A stretch of DNA of 64,000 bases from Tamarix chinensis (taxonomy: Eukaryota; Streptophyta; Magnoliopsida; Caryophyllales; Tamaricaceae), in contig CM060173.1 of NCBI GenBank assembly GCA_030549775.1, positions 30,322,032-30,386,031 on the forward strand, read 5' to 3'. Position 1 is the first letter of the stretch. Every line of letters starts with the position of its first letter. The position numbers and the translations under genes are program-made. Under the pieces are notes generated by a model that saw only the letters and a list, made by a program, of their open reading frames with translations, had not been told where the DNA came from and did no database searches. Below are positions 1-11,420 of this stretch, one piece after another.

Positions 1-1304
1 AGCCCAATTATCTCCTCCTTCCTTCCTCCTTCTCCCTCGTGCATGGGCTGACTTGTCTCCCTTCTTTTCTCCCCACCTAACCAGCTTGCTCCCCCTTTTT
101 CTTCTTCTTCTTCTTCCTTTGCCTCTGCACCAAACCAAACAACCCCACATGTCTGCATCTTGCCTATAACCACAACCCTGCCATTGCAGCCCTACTCTCT
201 CCCTCTCTCTTCCATCCCTTTCCTTTCCATTTTGACCCAAACTCCCACTGCACAACCCCTCTCATGTGCCTCTTTTCTTTCCTTTATTCTCCCTACAATC
301 TTCCCTGACCTACATCCTGCACCCCCACCTAACCCGACCATGCTTTACCTCCTTTCCCTCTTCCTTTTCTTCTCCTTATTTCCTTCTCCTTATTTCCTTC
401 TCCTCTACTCTATCTCCTTCCCCCTCGAGTCCCTTCTTCCCCCTGTAGAACCTCTATTTTTCTTTCTTTCCTTCTCCTCTTGTCTCCCCTGTTATTGCTT
501 TGCCACCCTCAACTACCACCTATACTACCCAACCAACCACTACACCAATCCCCTATCCTCTCCTACTTCCTCCCTACACCACCCAACAGCCACCACTTAC
601 CCACTACAACCACTTTTCTCTTCTCTTTTCTCCTTTTCTCCTCCTCAACCTCCTTCCTAAACACTGCCCTATTGTTGTTGTCTCCCCTCTTCCACGGCAG
701 CCAAAGCTACTCTTTAACTCCCTGACACCTCCTCTACCACCTCCCTACCTCAGCCGACCAAGATCTCCCCTGCAACCCCCTCTTTTTTTTCCTTTCCTTC
801 TTCTTCTTCTTCTCCATTCCTTGCACCCATTTTCCAGCCCCTACCACTGCTGTCTCCATCGTCCTAAGTTGTCTATCTTCAACCCCCGACCACCACCTAT
901 ACCTTGCCGTCCTTCCTACACCCAGCCACCACCCTCACTCCCTTCCACAAGCCGTCAACCAAAGCCACAAACCCTCACCTGAACCAACCCCTTCTCCCAT
1001 ATCTCCTCTTTATCCCTTATTTCCCCTTCCCCCTGCGCATGCAGTGTGAGTTTTGTTGCATCTTATGATTAATTTGCCAATTTTTAAGATACAAAAATAG
1101 TTAGCATTAATATATATTTGATAAGCTTTTTGATAAAAATTTACCCTTTTAATATTCTACTACTAATATGCTAGTTTTGATACTATTTTTAGGTACACAT
1201 TTTTAATAATTAAAGCTTAAACTTTTAACCAGGGTATTGGTAAATTTTAATTATTTTTGAAAATAAGGTAACCATTATACCTTACTAAAATGTTTGGATA
1301 TACG
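1..1304 (+). mobile_element. Giant LTR-like element (D subtype), first segment, truncated by window edge
   Basis: Bases 1-1040 are an extreme C+T-rich tract. They match the reverse complement of the purine-rich tract at 48.7-49.95 kb. Bases 1040-1300 align with the reverse complement of about 48430-48680 (shared start gcagtgtgag, then an AT-rich stretch). The copy continues at 5437 (tatgctagcacattaggg, also near 48410 on the other strand) after the 1305-5436 insertion. No coding content is supported: the Pro/Ser/Leu-rich frames here exist because CT-rich DNA lacks stop codons. Confidence 0.75.
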
Positions 1305-2048
1305 TGTAATACCTCCAAAATTTACACATTTTTTTAAAACAATACTTATAATTTAAAACCGTAATTTTCTAGGAATGTTACCGCCACACTTAGTACCAGA
1401 CCGATTCACTCCTACTGTTCTGGTATTAAGTGTTAAGGCTAATAAAACACTACCAATAACATCATTAATAATCCAAATTTATAAAACGAAATCAGAGTGC
1501 ACGTAAGTCTTTATATAATTCAAAATGCAAGCTATTATTTTTCAGATAATAAATAAACAACATTAATAAAATTATTTCAGCAACTCATACATAATAAAAA
1601 AGTAACATGAGTAATAATCTAAAAAGGAAAATAGCCACGCCACTCCAGGACCCAATCCAACCCACAATCACTTGGCCCCTCCTGATGTTCCATAGATATC
1701 GATTGCATCGAAATAAGCGTCCCTTACCTGCAACAAGTTAGACGGAACTTCTGCTCATAGGAATGAGTAGCACCCATGAAATGGGTGATCAGTACGTTAC
1801 GTATTGAGTAAGGTAACCGAGCACTAAGGCTGACATATAAGCACATCAAATCATGCAGGATAATAATCAACATACAATTCCAAACCACACATATGATACA
1901 ATTAAGCGTATAGAGGAATCCATAGCCTATAATCAACAAGCCCACACATAAGGCCCAAAAAAGTCTAGATTAATTATTTAATCTTTCTTTAATTGAAAGT
2001 CGATTCATACTATACCTTTTTATCAAATCCATGCGAGTACAAGAACAC

Positions 2049-2400
2049 CCCACTATTATAACCGGTGGTTCAATCACACATACAGCATCATGTCCTAACC
2101 ACTATTATTACCGGTGGATCGGTCATATATAGGGTACAACCCTAACCACTATTCTAAACCGGTGGATCAGTTCGGTTCCTGCTCACATGGTGTTCCATTG
2201 TAAGTGATTAGTGTCTTTTATTTACCTTAGCAAAACTCTGGTTTATTTTCCATTAAGATCGAGATCCCCCACTATTATAACCGGTGGGCCAGTCACATAT
2301 AGGACGTCATGTCCTAACCACTATTATAACCGGTGGATCGGTTACACATAGGGTAAAACCCTAACTACTATTCCTGACTGATGGATCGGTCTGGACCTGG
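2049..2400. repeat. Array of ccactattataaccggtgg units
   Basis: Several degenerate copies of a 19-base core (CCAC..GGTGG, partly self-complementary) recur at about 35-60 bp spacing, each usually followed by atcggtc or gccagtc. The same array type occurs in every giant LTR copy except the truncated one (19440-19770, 45628-45980, 56895-57180; inverted at 6990-7350). Confidence 0.8.
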
Positions 2401-2469
2401 CGCAATAGTCTTTCACTTTAAATGAGTAGTGTCTTAAATATTTTATTCACCACTTTTGCCCAGACATGC

Positions 2470-2830
2470 ATAACTAACTTCATGCAAACCTTAGCTCCCA
2501 TGTGAACCCTAACTCCACGTAAACCACACTTTCATGCAAACCCTAACTCCCATGAAAACCCTAACTCCACGTAAACCACACTTCCATGTAAACCCCAATC
2601 TCCCATGTTAACACTTACTCCACATAAACCACACTTCCATGCAAACCCTAACACCATGCAATTCCATTAAAACCCTAATACCACCATACAACCATTAATA
2701 CGACCATGCAACCATTAATACCACCATGCAACATTAACTCCATGCAAAGCCCAATGCCATGCAACCCTAATACCATGCATCCCACAACTCCATGCAAAAC
2801 CCTAACACCACATTGTTATACTCCCCATCA
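2470..2830. repeat. Tandem catgcaaaccctaactcc-like repeat
   Basis: Degenerate direct repeats of about 18-25 bp (catgcaaaccctaa, catgcaaccattaataccac). Equivalent arrays lie at 20270-20500 and 57170-57310 in other copies of the element. Confidence 0.75.
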
Positions 2831-3055
2831 TTATTTTACAACCCTATCATGCATGTCTTAAGGCCACATCATACCATAATAATAACACACTTATACACAT
2901 AATTCTCATGCTACAATTTATTCACACCAACATACGTTAACTCCATATCATGCTGCATTCATAACAATTATATAGTATACACATGAAATATACTATAATT
3001 CATATCATATGGCATGCATAGCATAAGATCACATATTACACATATGGCCTTAGCA

Positions 3056-3065
3056 CCCCTTACCT
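3056..3065 (-). promoter_or_regulatory. Splice-donor-like site inside giant LTR
   Basis: On the minus strand this reads ttttag|gtaagggg. The same position in other copies reads attttag|gtaagg (about 20983) and tttcag|gtaaggg (plus strand, 33906/33907). In each case it follows the conserved block 'gctccaagac.ggtgttg'. Conservation suggests a functional 5' splice site in the LTR leader; splicing itself is inference. Confidence 0.5.
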
Positions 3066-3655
3066 AAAACAACACCGGTCTTGGAGCATGCTCCTACGCC
3101 TCTTTAGGGCTTTGACTGGTCTCACCTATTATGAAGGAAAAACTAGAATTAGATTCCCTCCTACCAAAATTAATATTAAATACTAACTTATTCTAAGACT
3201 AGGCTTTTGATAAAATACTAAAATAACAATAGAAAAAATACAAAAATAATATCAATATTAATATTAACAAGAATAATAAAAATAGTAACAATGATAATAA
3301 AAAAGGCATTACTCAAAAACATAGTGAAATAAGGGTTTCGACCCCTTTACCAAAATAATAATAATAATAATGATAAAAGCCATAATAATATTATAACATA
3401 ATAATAACCATAATGGTAATAATAGTAAAGATAATGATCGAAGATAAAAAGAAGTAGGGTTTCCACCGTACATTGAATAATAATAACTTAATAAAAAAAT
3501 AATAATAACACTAGTAAGAATAAATACTAATAATAATAAAAACACTAATAACCCTAATAATAATAAGACATGATATTTATAATACTACTATTAAAATTTA
3601 AAATAAGCACAATAGGGTTTCAACCCTATATAAAATAATAATACTAACACTTGAA

Positions 3656-3658
3656 TAC

Positions 3659-3698
<40 letters not shown>

Positions 3699-3766
3699 GC
3701 AAAACTAATAGTAAAGTAGTTGCAATATTAATAATGGAGTAATAATAATAGTAATTCGAAATAGGG

Positions 3767-3802
<36 letters not shown>

Positions 3803-3909
3803 TATTAATATTAAAAATAAAGATAATAATAACAACAATAATACTAATAATAATAAAATCAAATTAAAATTATAATAAGGCTTCAGCCCTCAATAGAATA
3901 ATAATAAGA

Positions 3910-3996
<87 letters not shown>
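3656..3996. repeat. AAT/ATT microsatellites
   Basis: Uninterrupted or nearly uninterrupted (aat)n runs at about 3656-3698, 3770-3800 and 3914-3996. They sit in a broader AAT-rich stretch from about 3230 that is homologous to 21.1-21.7 kb and 58.1-58.8 kb. Confidence 0.95.
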
Positions 3997-4672
3997 GGAT
4001 TTATATTAGAATAAATGAAATAAAATAATTTAAGGCTTGTAAAAATAGGGAAAAGGGTTGAGAGGGTCTAGGGTTCAACCTTAGGTTGGCTGGGATAGGC
4101 GGCACCGGTGGTGGTGCACGACAGCGGTGGGGACTGCCAAAAAAAGAGAAGAAAATGGTAAAAGTTGAATGTTGGGAAAAAGATAGGGAGAATGGATGTG
4201 GAAGTTGGGCTGTTTAAGAATGCTTAGAGGGAGAGGAGCAGAGTGGAGGTGGCGGTGCACAACGGTGGTGGCAGTGGCCGAATGGAGAAGAAGGAGAGAA
4301 AGAGAGGAGGAGAGGGAGGAAGAGGAAAATAAGGGTAGGGGAAGGTCGAGGGTGGTCTGCAAAATAATTTTAGAGGTAAAAAAAGCGGCAGAAGTGGCGA
4401 ACGAGGTGGTTAATGGTGGTTCAAAGGGCGGCGGTGGTAGAAAATGGTTTGGTTGAGGAGAGAACTTTGCACAGCCGAGGTGGCTCATGCAGGAAAAATT
4501 GAGGGAGGAGGAAGGTATATTTAGTTAGGGGGCGGTGCATGGAGTGCACGGGTGGCCAAAAGAGGCGGCGATGTTAGCCGAAGGTGCAAAAATGGCGTCT
4601 AAAGGGGTGGTGGCGGCAATGTTGGGGAATTTTGGGTAAGTGGCCAAAACTCAATACAAGGCTCAATCTGGG

Positions 4673-4684
4673 GGTATTTATAGG
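4673..4684 (-). promoter_or_regulatory. TATA box candidate of giant LTR copy 1
   Basis: Minus strand reads cctataaatacc, just upstream (in the minus sense) of a long C+T-rich leader. Matching elements are found at 32765-32775 and 59498-59508, with a weaker one (ctataaaaag) at 22201-22210. Confidence 0.55.
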
Positions 4685-5436
4685 TTGAAGGGGAAGTTAG
4701 GGTCGAAGGGAAGGTGGGATAGTGGTAGGTAGGAGTGGGCAGTGGTCGACGATGGCAGCCGGCACACTTCTCGTTCGTGGTCTCCAAATGGCCAAGGGAG
4801 AGGGAAATTGTGTGAGGAATGGGAGACGTGGGCGGATGGGTGTGGTCAGTGAGTCGATGTGGAAGAGAGGGGGGAAAGTGGCCAACAAACGTGCGTAGTC
4901 GCTGGCAAAATCTTTGGGATTCTAGATCGATGACGGCCTCAGGGGAGGAAGGATGAGGAAGAAGAAGAAAGGTGGGATGGACCGGCAGTCTAGGGAAGAA
5001 AGAAAAGAAAGAAGGGAAAAAGAAGAGGAGACCAGGCGGTCGGGCACGAGGAGAGGGAGGGTTTAATAAAATGTAGCGCTCTAGGGTAAAAAGAATCAAA
5101 ATGTCGTGCGAGGTGAAATAAAAAGAGTTTGGGCCACAGGAAGGAAACCACTTATAATTTTCTTCAATTAAATTGTTTATAAAATTAATATTAATTTGAA
5201 ACTATTTTATCCTTCTTCTTTAAATTAAATAATTTATTTAATTAATTTTCAAATTAAAATCCTTAATTAGTTAAAATACCAAAATTTCTCATAATTAAAA
5301 CACTTATAAATTTCTTCTTGATTTGCCCTAATTAATTTTCTTATATTTTAATAAAAATAATTTATTTAATAATTTTTTTATAAATAAAATCTTATTTAAT
5401 AATAAATAATAAAATTAGAATTTTTAGGGTATTTCA

Positions 5437-7353
5437 ATACGTATGCTAGCACATTAGGGTTTTTGTATATTTTTGTGTGCATATTATGTGGTGTTAAGTA
5501 TATCATGATTTGTAACACATGTTGGAAGTTGGAATGAGAAGCATGTCATACTGCACTGTGTGTAGAAATGATGGTTAAGGAAGGTGTCTTATTGTTAATA
5601 ATAATGTTAGATGCATGTATATGTCATGATAAGCTAATATGGCCATTTGCAGTAGAGATAATTTAATATGATTCCTAGGGGCATTTTAGTAATTTTTCTT
5701 GTACAAAGGGTGTGTCCTAAATAAGTATGTATGGTAGGTGATAATGGGCATTAATAATAAATAATAATAGTTGGTGGTGTTAGATGATATGGACCATGGG
5801 TGTTAATGTTTTATGTAGTAAGGGTATTTTAGTAAATGTGGCCTAAGAAGGGCAAATTAGTAGTTTATATAAATAAAATGGGTAACATGATAATTTAATA
5901 AGTAAGAAGGGTAGTTTGGTAACTTTGCATGGAAAGGGGGTAACTTGGTAATTTTATGAGCAAAAAGGTAATTTGGTAAATTATTAACTTAGAAGGGTAT
6001 TTTGGTAATTTTGGCATAAAAGGGGGTAACTTCGTAATTTTATAAACATAAGGGGTAATATGGTAAATTAATAAGTAAAAGGGTATTCTGGTAATTTTGA
6101 CATAAAAAGGGATAACTTGGTAATGTTATGAGTAAAAAGGAAATTGGTATTTTGGTAAATCGATGAATATTATAAGGATAATGCATGGTATAAGGTTGAA
6201 TGGGGTTATGATATGATGTTTATTTTGTAATCATGCAAAAGGTGCCTTAGTTATTAATTATGTATGGAAATGTGTGCTAGATGTGCTAGAAGTACATATT
6301 AGGGTTTATGCGTTCAATGATCCTTTGGTATGCAGTATTTGATTCTATGACTAGTATTATAATTATGATATGATATCCTATTGTGGCATGTGAATAAATG
6401 GAAATGAATTCTATAGTAGAAATATATGATAAAAGGAATCCTTAGCCTTAGGGGCAATTTGGTTATTTTGACCTAAGGTGCCTTAGTATAAGAATTGGAG
6501 CCTAGGTTGGCATTAGTGGAATATTTAAGCTAACATGGACAATAATACTAATAAAGATTACTTAATAACAAAAAAAAAGTTTGTGATTGATATGTTTCTC
6601 ATGGTCACCATAATTAGACACTAATAATTAATGTGGAAAACCTTGAGACCAAAAATTATTTAATGCCCTAGCCATATCCTACATCTTACCCTATCTAGCT
6701 CTTTGGAATTATTTAGGGGGTATGCATAGTTATGGATTAGGTGTCCTTATCAACAGGGTACTATGTGTCCTTGTACACTAGTACCACCAGGGTACCTTTG
6801 TGTCCCTGGGTCGACGGTTGGAGGGTACTGTGCTACTTATATGTGCCAGTATGACTGGTGTACATTTGTGTCTTCGATTTCGTGATCTCCCCCCTCAAGT
6901 TAAATAAATGGACTTATTGTGTTAATTAAATGGAAAACACTAATCATTTAACGTAGAAGATTATTGAACTGAGCCTAGATGGATTATATTATTTGTACCG
7001 CTCCACCGGTTATAATAGTGGCCAGGATAGTTCCGCCTTGGATATTGTATATGTATACTAGTCCAGCGGTTATAATAGTGGTCTGATGTGTGTTACATTG
7101 GAGTGTATTCCGGTCCACTAGCTATAATAGTGGGGGATCCCAAGCTCAATAAACCAAACCTTAGATAATAAAAAATCATGGAAAAAATACTAATCACTTA
7201 TAGTAGAACACCATGTGAGTTAGGGTCAGACCGATCCACCGGCAAGAATAGTGGCCAGGAGCCTTTTGCCCTGGAGACCGGTCCATGGGCAAATAATAGT
7301 GGCCAGGTGCGTTCTTCCCTAGAGTGTATTTTTGATCCACCGACTATAATAAT
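5437..7353 (+). mobile_element. Giant LTR-like element (D subtype), second segment
   Basis: Continuation of the 1-1304 segment. It runs antiparallel to the 44943-50265 copy: 5442-5460 matches the reverse of about 48410, the ggtaattt/ggtaaatt array (5840-6180) matches the reverse of 46725-48040, the ccagggtacctttgtgtcc block near 6780 matches the reverse of about 46200, and the aataatagtgg arrays (6990-7350) match the reverse of 45628-45980. The expected 3' end (gggtgttaca) is missing; homology stops at about 7353. Confidence 0.75.
5840..6180. repeat. Degenerate ggtaatttggtaa tandem array
   Basis: Repeated units of about 30-40 bp built on 'gggtaacttggtaatttta' and 'agggtattttggtaa'. It is a shorter, inverted counterpart of the 1.3-kb array at 46725-48040. 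Confidence 0.8.
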
Positions 7354-7360
7354 GGGGTTC

Positions 7361-7667
7361 ACTGTAATCCTTCAAAATTTTAAAAGCCTATAATTTAATA
7401 AATAACTCTTATTTGGGATAAATTAGCTTTTAAATTAATTTAATTTAATAATTTTATGGACCTTTGAGTATATAAAATTGGATAGGAATATTTAATAAAT
7501 TAAAATAAATATTTTATTATTTTATCATACTTATTTTATTTGAATAAATTCCCAAACCAATATTTTTTCTAAATTAACCTTTTTAAACCCATATATTATA
7601 TTATATTATTAAATTTATTTATCTACCAAAATTTTAAAAGCCTATAATTTAATAAATAACTCTTAGA
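7361..7667 (+). mobile_element. Fragment of a giant LTR 5' end, with a 38-bp internal duplication
   Basis: From 7361 (tgtaatccttcaaaat) the sequence matches the reverse complement of the last ~250 bp of the 44943-50265 copy (e.g. cctataatttaataaataac, then taaattagctttt). The stretch 'aaaattttaaaagcctataa..aataactctta' occurs twice, near 7371 and near 7627. This suggests a broken or slipped copy abutting the 5437-7353 segment. Confidence 0.6.
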
Positions 7668-8530
7668 GTTAGTACATTTGGAGGTAGTACCAATTGTTTT
7701 AGAAAACCTTGAACACCTTCATAATCATGCTAAAAATATTTTATTGAGTGATTCTTGCAGGTATTACATATGTTTGTACAAAGAGGATTTCACCAATTAT
7801 ATCTAATGTGTAAGGCAATGACAATACAAGAGTTACAAAGTTTTATGGGAGATAAAGCTACAAGACATGAAGCTTGATTATTGATTATTTCATGTATTGT
7901 CATAATTAGGTTTTATGTAACTTTGATATTTTATGTAAGCTTTGTAATATCTTGTCATTATAATTGTAACTCATTATGTATACCATATAGACATGTGTGG
8001 GTTTAAATCTTACCTACTTAGGCTGGTTGATTTGGGCTTAATTAAGGAGAGTGAGTTTGGCCTCATAACCATATGTGTGTATATATATGGCTTGTGTGTT
8101 TGATTCATCACAATGGAATATAGAAATTGATCGCTTAATGCTACAAGGAGCAAGAGATGACATTTTGGCTTTCTTCTTCCTATATTTCTCTCAAGTGAAG
8201 TGAATTTTAGGACATATTCTCTAGATAAATTAGATCTTTCCTTTGGAAGTGCATTATCATTTATTAGATCAAATACAATCATTCACACCTATCATTAAAA
8301 TCACCAACTTCTAATCCTTCTTTACTTAAGCCGAATTTGTTGAAAATTCAATCCAATTCTAAACATCCTACAATTGTGAAGATAAACATCAATATCTAAC
8401 ACATCAAAAGTGTTGACGTAGCTAAGGGGCGTTAAGTATAGGTTTCTTATGCTGCAAGGTTTCTCATTTAAGTTCCTCACTTTGTGGCTAGTATGTAGTA
8501 TGAGGTGAGGTAGATTACATAGAGCTTTAC
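7668..8530. other. Unassigned AT-rich sequence
   Basis: No recognised domain. On the plus strand 7680-7880 reads as a short, stop-interrupted peptide-like stretch (for example 'LENLEHLHNHAKNIL') that may be a decayed coding fragment, but I cannot name it. 8010-8560 has frames without family features. Confidence 0.4.
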
Positions 8531-8539
8531 TAAAAAACA

Positions 8540-8960
8540 AATGGCAGAGCGACAACAAACAAATAATAGAGGCATTGAAGGAAGGAAGAGGGAGGGGAGT
8601 TTTTAGGAGTTGTAAAAATGGAGAAAAGGGTGGAGAGGAGGGTATTTATAGGACGAATGAGGGTGTCAAATAAAGAAGGAAGAAGTTCAAAGCTAGGAGC
8701 ATGCATTTCTCTCAATAAGGGTTTGGGGAAATATAGGAACAGGGGGTGGCTGGTGGTGTAGGTTGAGTTGTAGGGCAGAGTGTAGATGTAGGGAGTAGGT
8801 CAAGGCACAAGGGATGTGAATGTTAAAATAAGGGGAACCATGAAAAATAGGGTTACGTAGCCATATGTGGAAGAGGGAGAAGGGAGAAGGAAAAGAAAAG
8901 TAATGTAGTGTTACAATTATAATTAGGTTTAGGTTTAGATTTAGGATTAAAATTAGGTAA
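8540..8960 (-). other. Purine-rich tract resembling a diverged giant-LTR promoter/leader
   Basis: The plus strand is G+A-rich and contains gagggtatttatagg (about 8640). On the minus strand this is a TATA box followed by a pyrimidine-rich leader, the same arrangement as at 4.08-5.1, 22 and 59 kb. Element ends were not found, so this may be an old member of the family. Confidence 0.4.
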
Positions 8961-10170
8961 AACTATTAATTACTCAACATAATGTTTAATTAAAATCTAA
9001 GGAATTAAAATTGTAAAACATGATTTATTGGAGTGATGCATCAATTTTGGATAGTTTTTGAGTTTAGGGATAAAGTTATAAGCTGAGGGTGATTTAGGGT
9101 TTGGTGAAGGCATTATGGTTTTTTTCCCTTAGGTATTATCATTTTTATACTTACTATATTCCTTTATGTTTGATCTTTGCTTCATGTCATTGTAATATAT
9201 TTGATTTTATCAACCATGAGGCATTTATAAGTGTTTTAAATAATAACAATTTTTGGAATGAATTAGATAATTCTTAGTATTTATAAATAATATCTCATGT
9301 GATTAAGTAAGTGTAATATAAATGAAAGTGCTATAATGATGAGTAAGTAAAATGATGCAGTGTTATGTGCTAAGTTATGGTTAATGAATGAATAAGGCAT
9401 TAGTGCATAAAGTAGAAGATCACATGATTCAAGATCAAGTGATTCTAAGTGTTTAAAATTATTTCTTGGTTATGTTGGAACTAGAGGACTTTAATCTACT
9501 CTATATTAATCTGATCCACTAGCCTGTAGAAGTTGTGCATACTTAAATGTTAGAGGCTTACTAGTGTATCATGTGTGTTTTACCCTGAATATGAGAATAT
9601 CATTGAAGTCAACTATCTGTCTCAATCTGTGGGGAAAAGAGGAGAGTATATGGTATAAATGGTTCCCTAATCTCAGTATGATTAAGTAAATGAAATGTTG
9701 TGATTACCTAATTTTAAACATGAATATGGTTTTCTTTGAGTCATCTTATATCATGAACATATGTATGTCTAGCATCTATCTTGTTATGTGATTTTTATTC
9801 TATTTACATATAATGATATCTATATACGTAGTGCACAAATCATCTTTATTATGATTGTTGATGAATCCCACAAGCAAATGACACATTATTTTGCAGATTG
9901 TTGATAAGTTAATGCTTTTGATATAATTACCTATGGTGAGTGCTATTTCATGTTAGTATAGCACATGATTATTCAAATATCTCTTCTGGTCCTTTATTTC
10001 CTAATGTATTAGTCTCCTTCTCTCTATTTTATAATCTTTTATCGTTATAGGATTAATTGATTCTCGTACCTTACCTTTGGATACATATTATTTTTTAGCT
10101 TCGCACCCGATGTAGATTGGGGTAAAGGGAGTATATTATCTATGTCAAAAGTGACAAAAAGCTATTATTT
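8961..10170. other. No feature recognised
   Basis: AT-rich sequence without recognisable coding, RNA or repeat structure. Confidence 0.5.
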
Positions 10171-10690
10171 TATTATTATTACTTCCACAAAATGAAAGCT
10201 TTTTTTTAGTAATTTTGTGTTACATAGAGACTCCCTATTACACCTTGTATGTTATTCCAATGTAGATTTTGTTGGTTATAAGATTGATAGGAAAAGTTTC
10301 TTGGGGACTTATCAAATTTTATGTGTTGCACTTGTGAGTCGGTATAGTAAGAATCAATCTAGCATTGCATTATCTACTATAGAAGCATAATCATAGCTAC
10401 TAAAGTAGGTTGTGCTCTGTTAATAAGGATGAAACATCAATTGAGTGAATATGGTCTTAAAATCAATAACATTCCCATTTCATTTGATAATACTAATGCA
10501 ATTTACCTCACTAAAAATTCGTTTCAACACTATAAATATAAGAATATTGAAATAAGACAACACTTAGTTAAAAACTATGTTGAGAAAAAGGTATGTGAGT
10601 GTAGAATCTGTAAACACATTGCATATATAGGGTTATATATTTACAAAACCACTTAATGAGAAAAGATGCACTACCATTAGTTGAGGACCT
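10171..10690 (+). pseudogene. Copia retrotransposon RNase H remnant
   Basis: The open piece 10429-10656 contains the Copia RNase H signatures 'FDNTNAIYLTKN' and 'HYKYKNIEIRQHLV'. About 10250-10430 encodes the upstream part in broken frames. The terminal hallmark I-F-T-K-P-L-N-E-K is encoded just downstream at about 10630-10665 but in another frame, so a frameshift has occurred. Gag, protease, integrase and RT are not visible upstream, so only the 3' half of the element survives. The downstream env-like region, PPT and LTR lie in the expected order, which suggests a SIRE/Maximus-type Copia element. Confidence 0.8.
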
Positions 10691-11420
10691 GGGATGACAT
10701 TTATGTGATTCATTGTCTCTCTTATTTATGTGAAATTATGTTGGTTTAATGCTCATTAATTTGTTAAATCCATGTGTGTAAAACCTTGATATGCATTGAA
10801 TTTATTAATAAACTATCGAGCATCATTTAAAGTAAGTCTGGTAAACTTATTGGTACTAGTCAAGTGTTATGCTAACAATCTAGTCAATTGGCAACATTAG
10901 GGGTTCCATTTTATTTTTGAATGTTGTGCATCACCACCCAAATGGATTCCAAATACCAAGTGACAGGTTAGTATGAACCAACCAATTAGCTTTGGACATG
11001 TAATCAACTAGTTTTAGGAATATATAAACAATCAATTAATATCTTGGATGACCATTTAAGCTAATTTTTCCTTTTCTCTCCATGATAAAACCATTCTTCC
11101 TTCTCTTCTCCATCACTTCCTAAATTAATAACCAAAATTGCTTTGTTCTCACTTCTTTTTATCAAGGATTAAAGTATAACTAGTGATTTTAGTTCGGATT
11201 CAAGCATCAACTAGGTTCCCCTATTCATTAATTTGGGTTGATTAATTTTTGATACTAAGATATTAGTAAATTTTAAGGATAATTATTGTTCAATACTACT
11301 TTGTGGTTAATTGGGAACTCCAATTCACCTTTATACATTTTTTTCTTCTTCATTTTACTCTACTTACCGTATTCTTGTTAGGGTTTTAACGTTTGTTTTG
11401 ACCTTTCATTATTGATTATC
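10691..11420. other. Copia element spacer between RNase H and extra ORF
   Basis: Stop-rich AT-rich sequence inside the Copia element. No domain recognised. Confidence 0.4.

Larger units (their letters stand above)
1305..5436 (-). mobile_element. Giant solo-LTR-like element, A subtype, copy 1 (4.1 kb)
   Basis: The element begins tgtaatacctcc and ends gggtatttca (TG..CA). It is flanked by a perfect 5-bp duplication, atacg, at 1300-1304 and 5437-5441. Near its left end it carries the family block 'ccgccacacttagtacc'. Then come gaccgg/ccggtgg motif arrays, a catgcaaaccctaa array, AAT microsatellites and a purine-rich tract with an antisense TATA box. I assign the sense strand as minus from the TATA box and the splice-donor-like site. 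It holds no protein domain. It could be a solo LTR of a giant-LTR Ty3/Gypsy element or a non-autonomous (LARD-like) element; no internal domain was seen. Confidence 0.85.

Noticed and set aside
160..982. Several overlapping Pro/Leu/Ser-rich open frames on the plus strand
   Set aside because: They lie in the C+T-rich leader of a giant LTR; absence of A removes stop codons and all three frames stay open.
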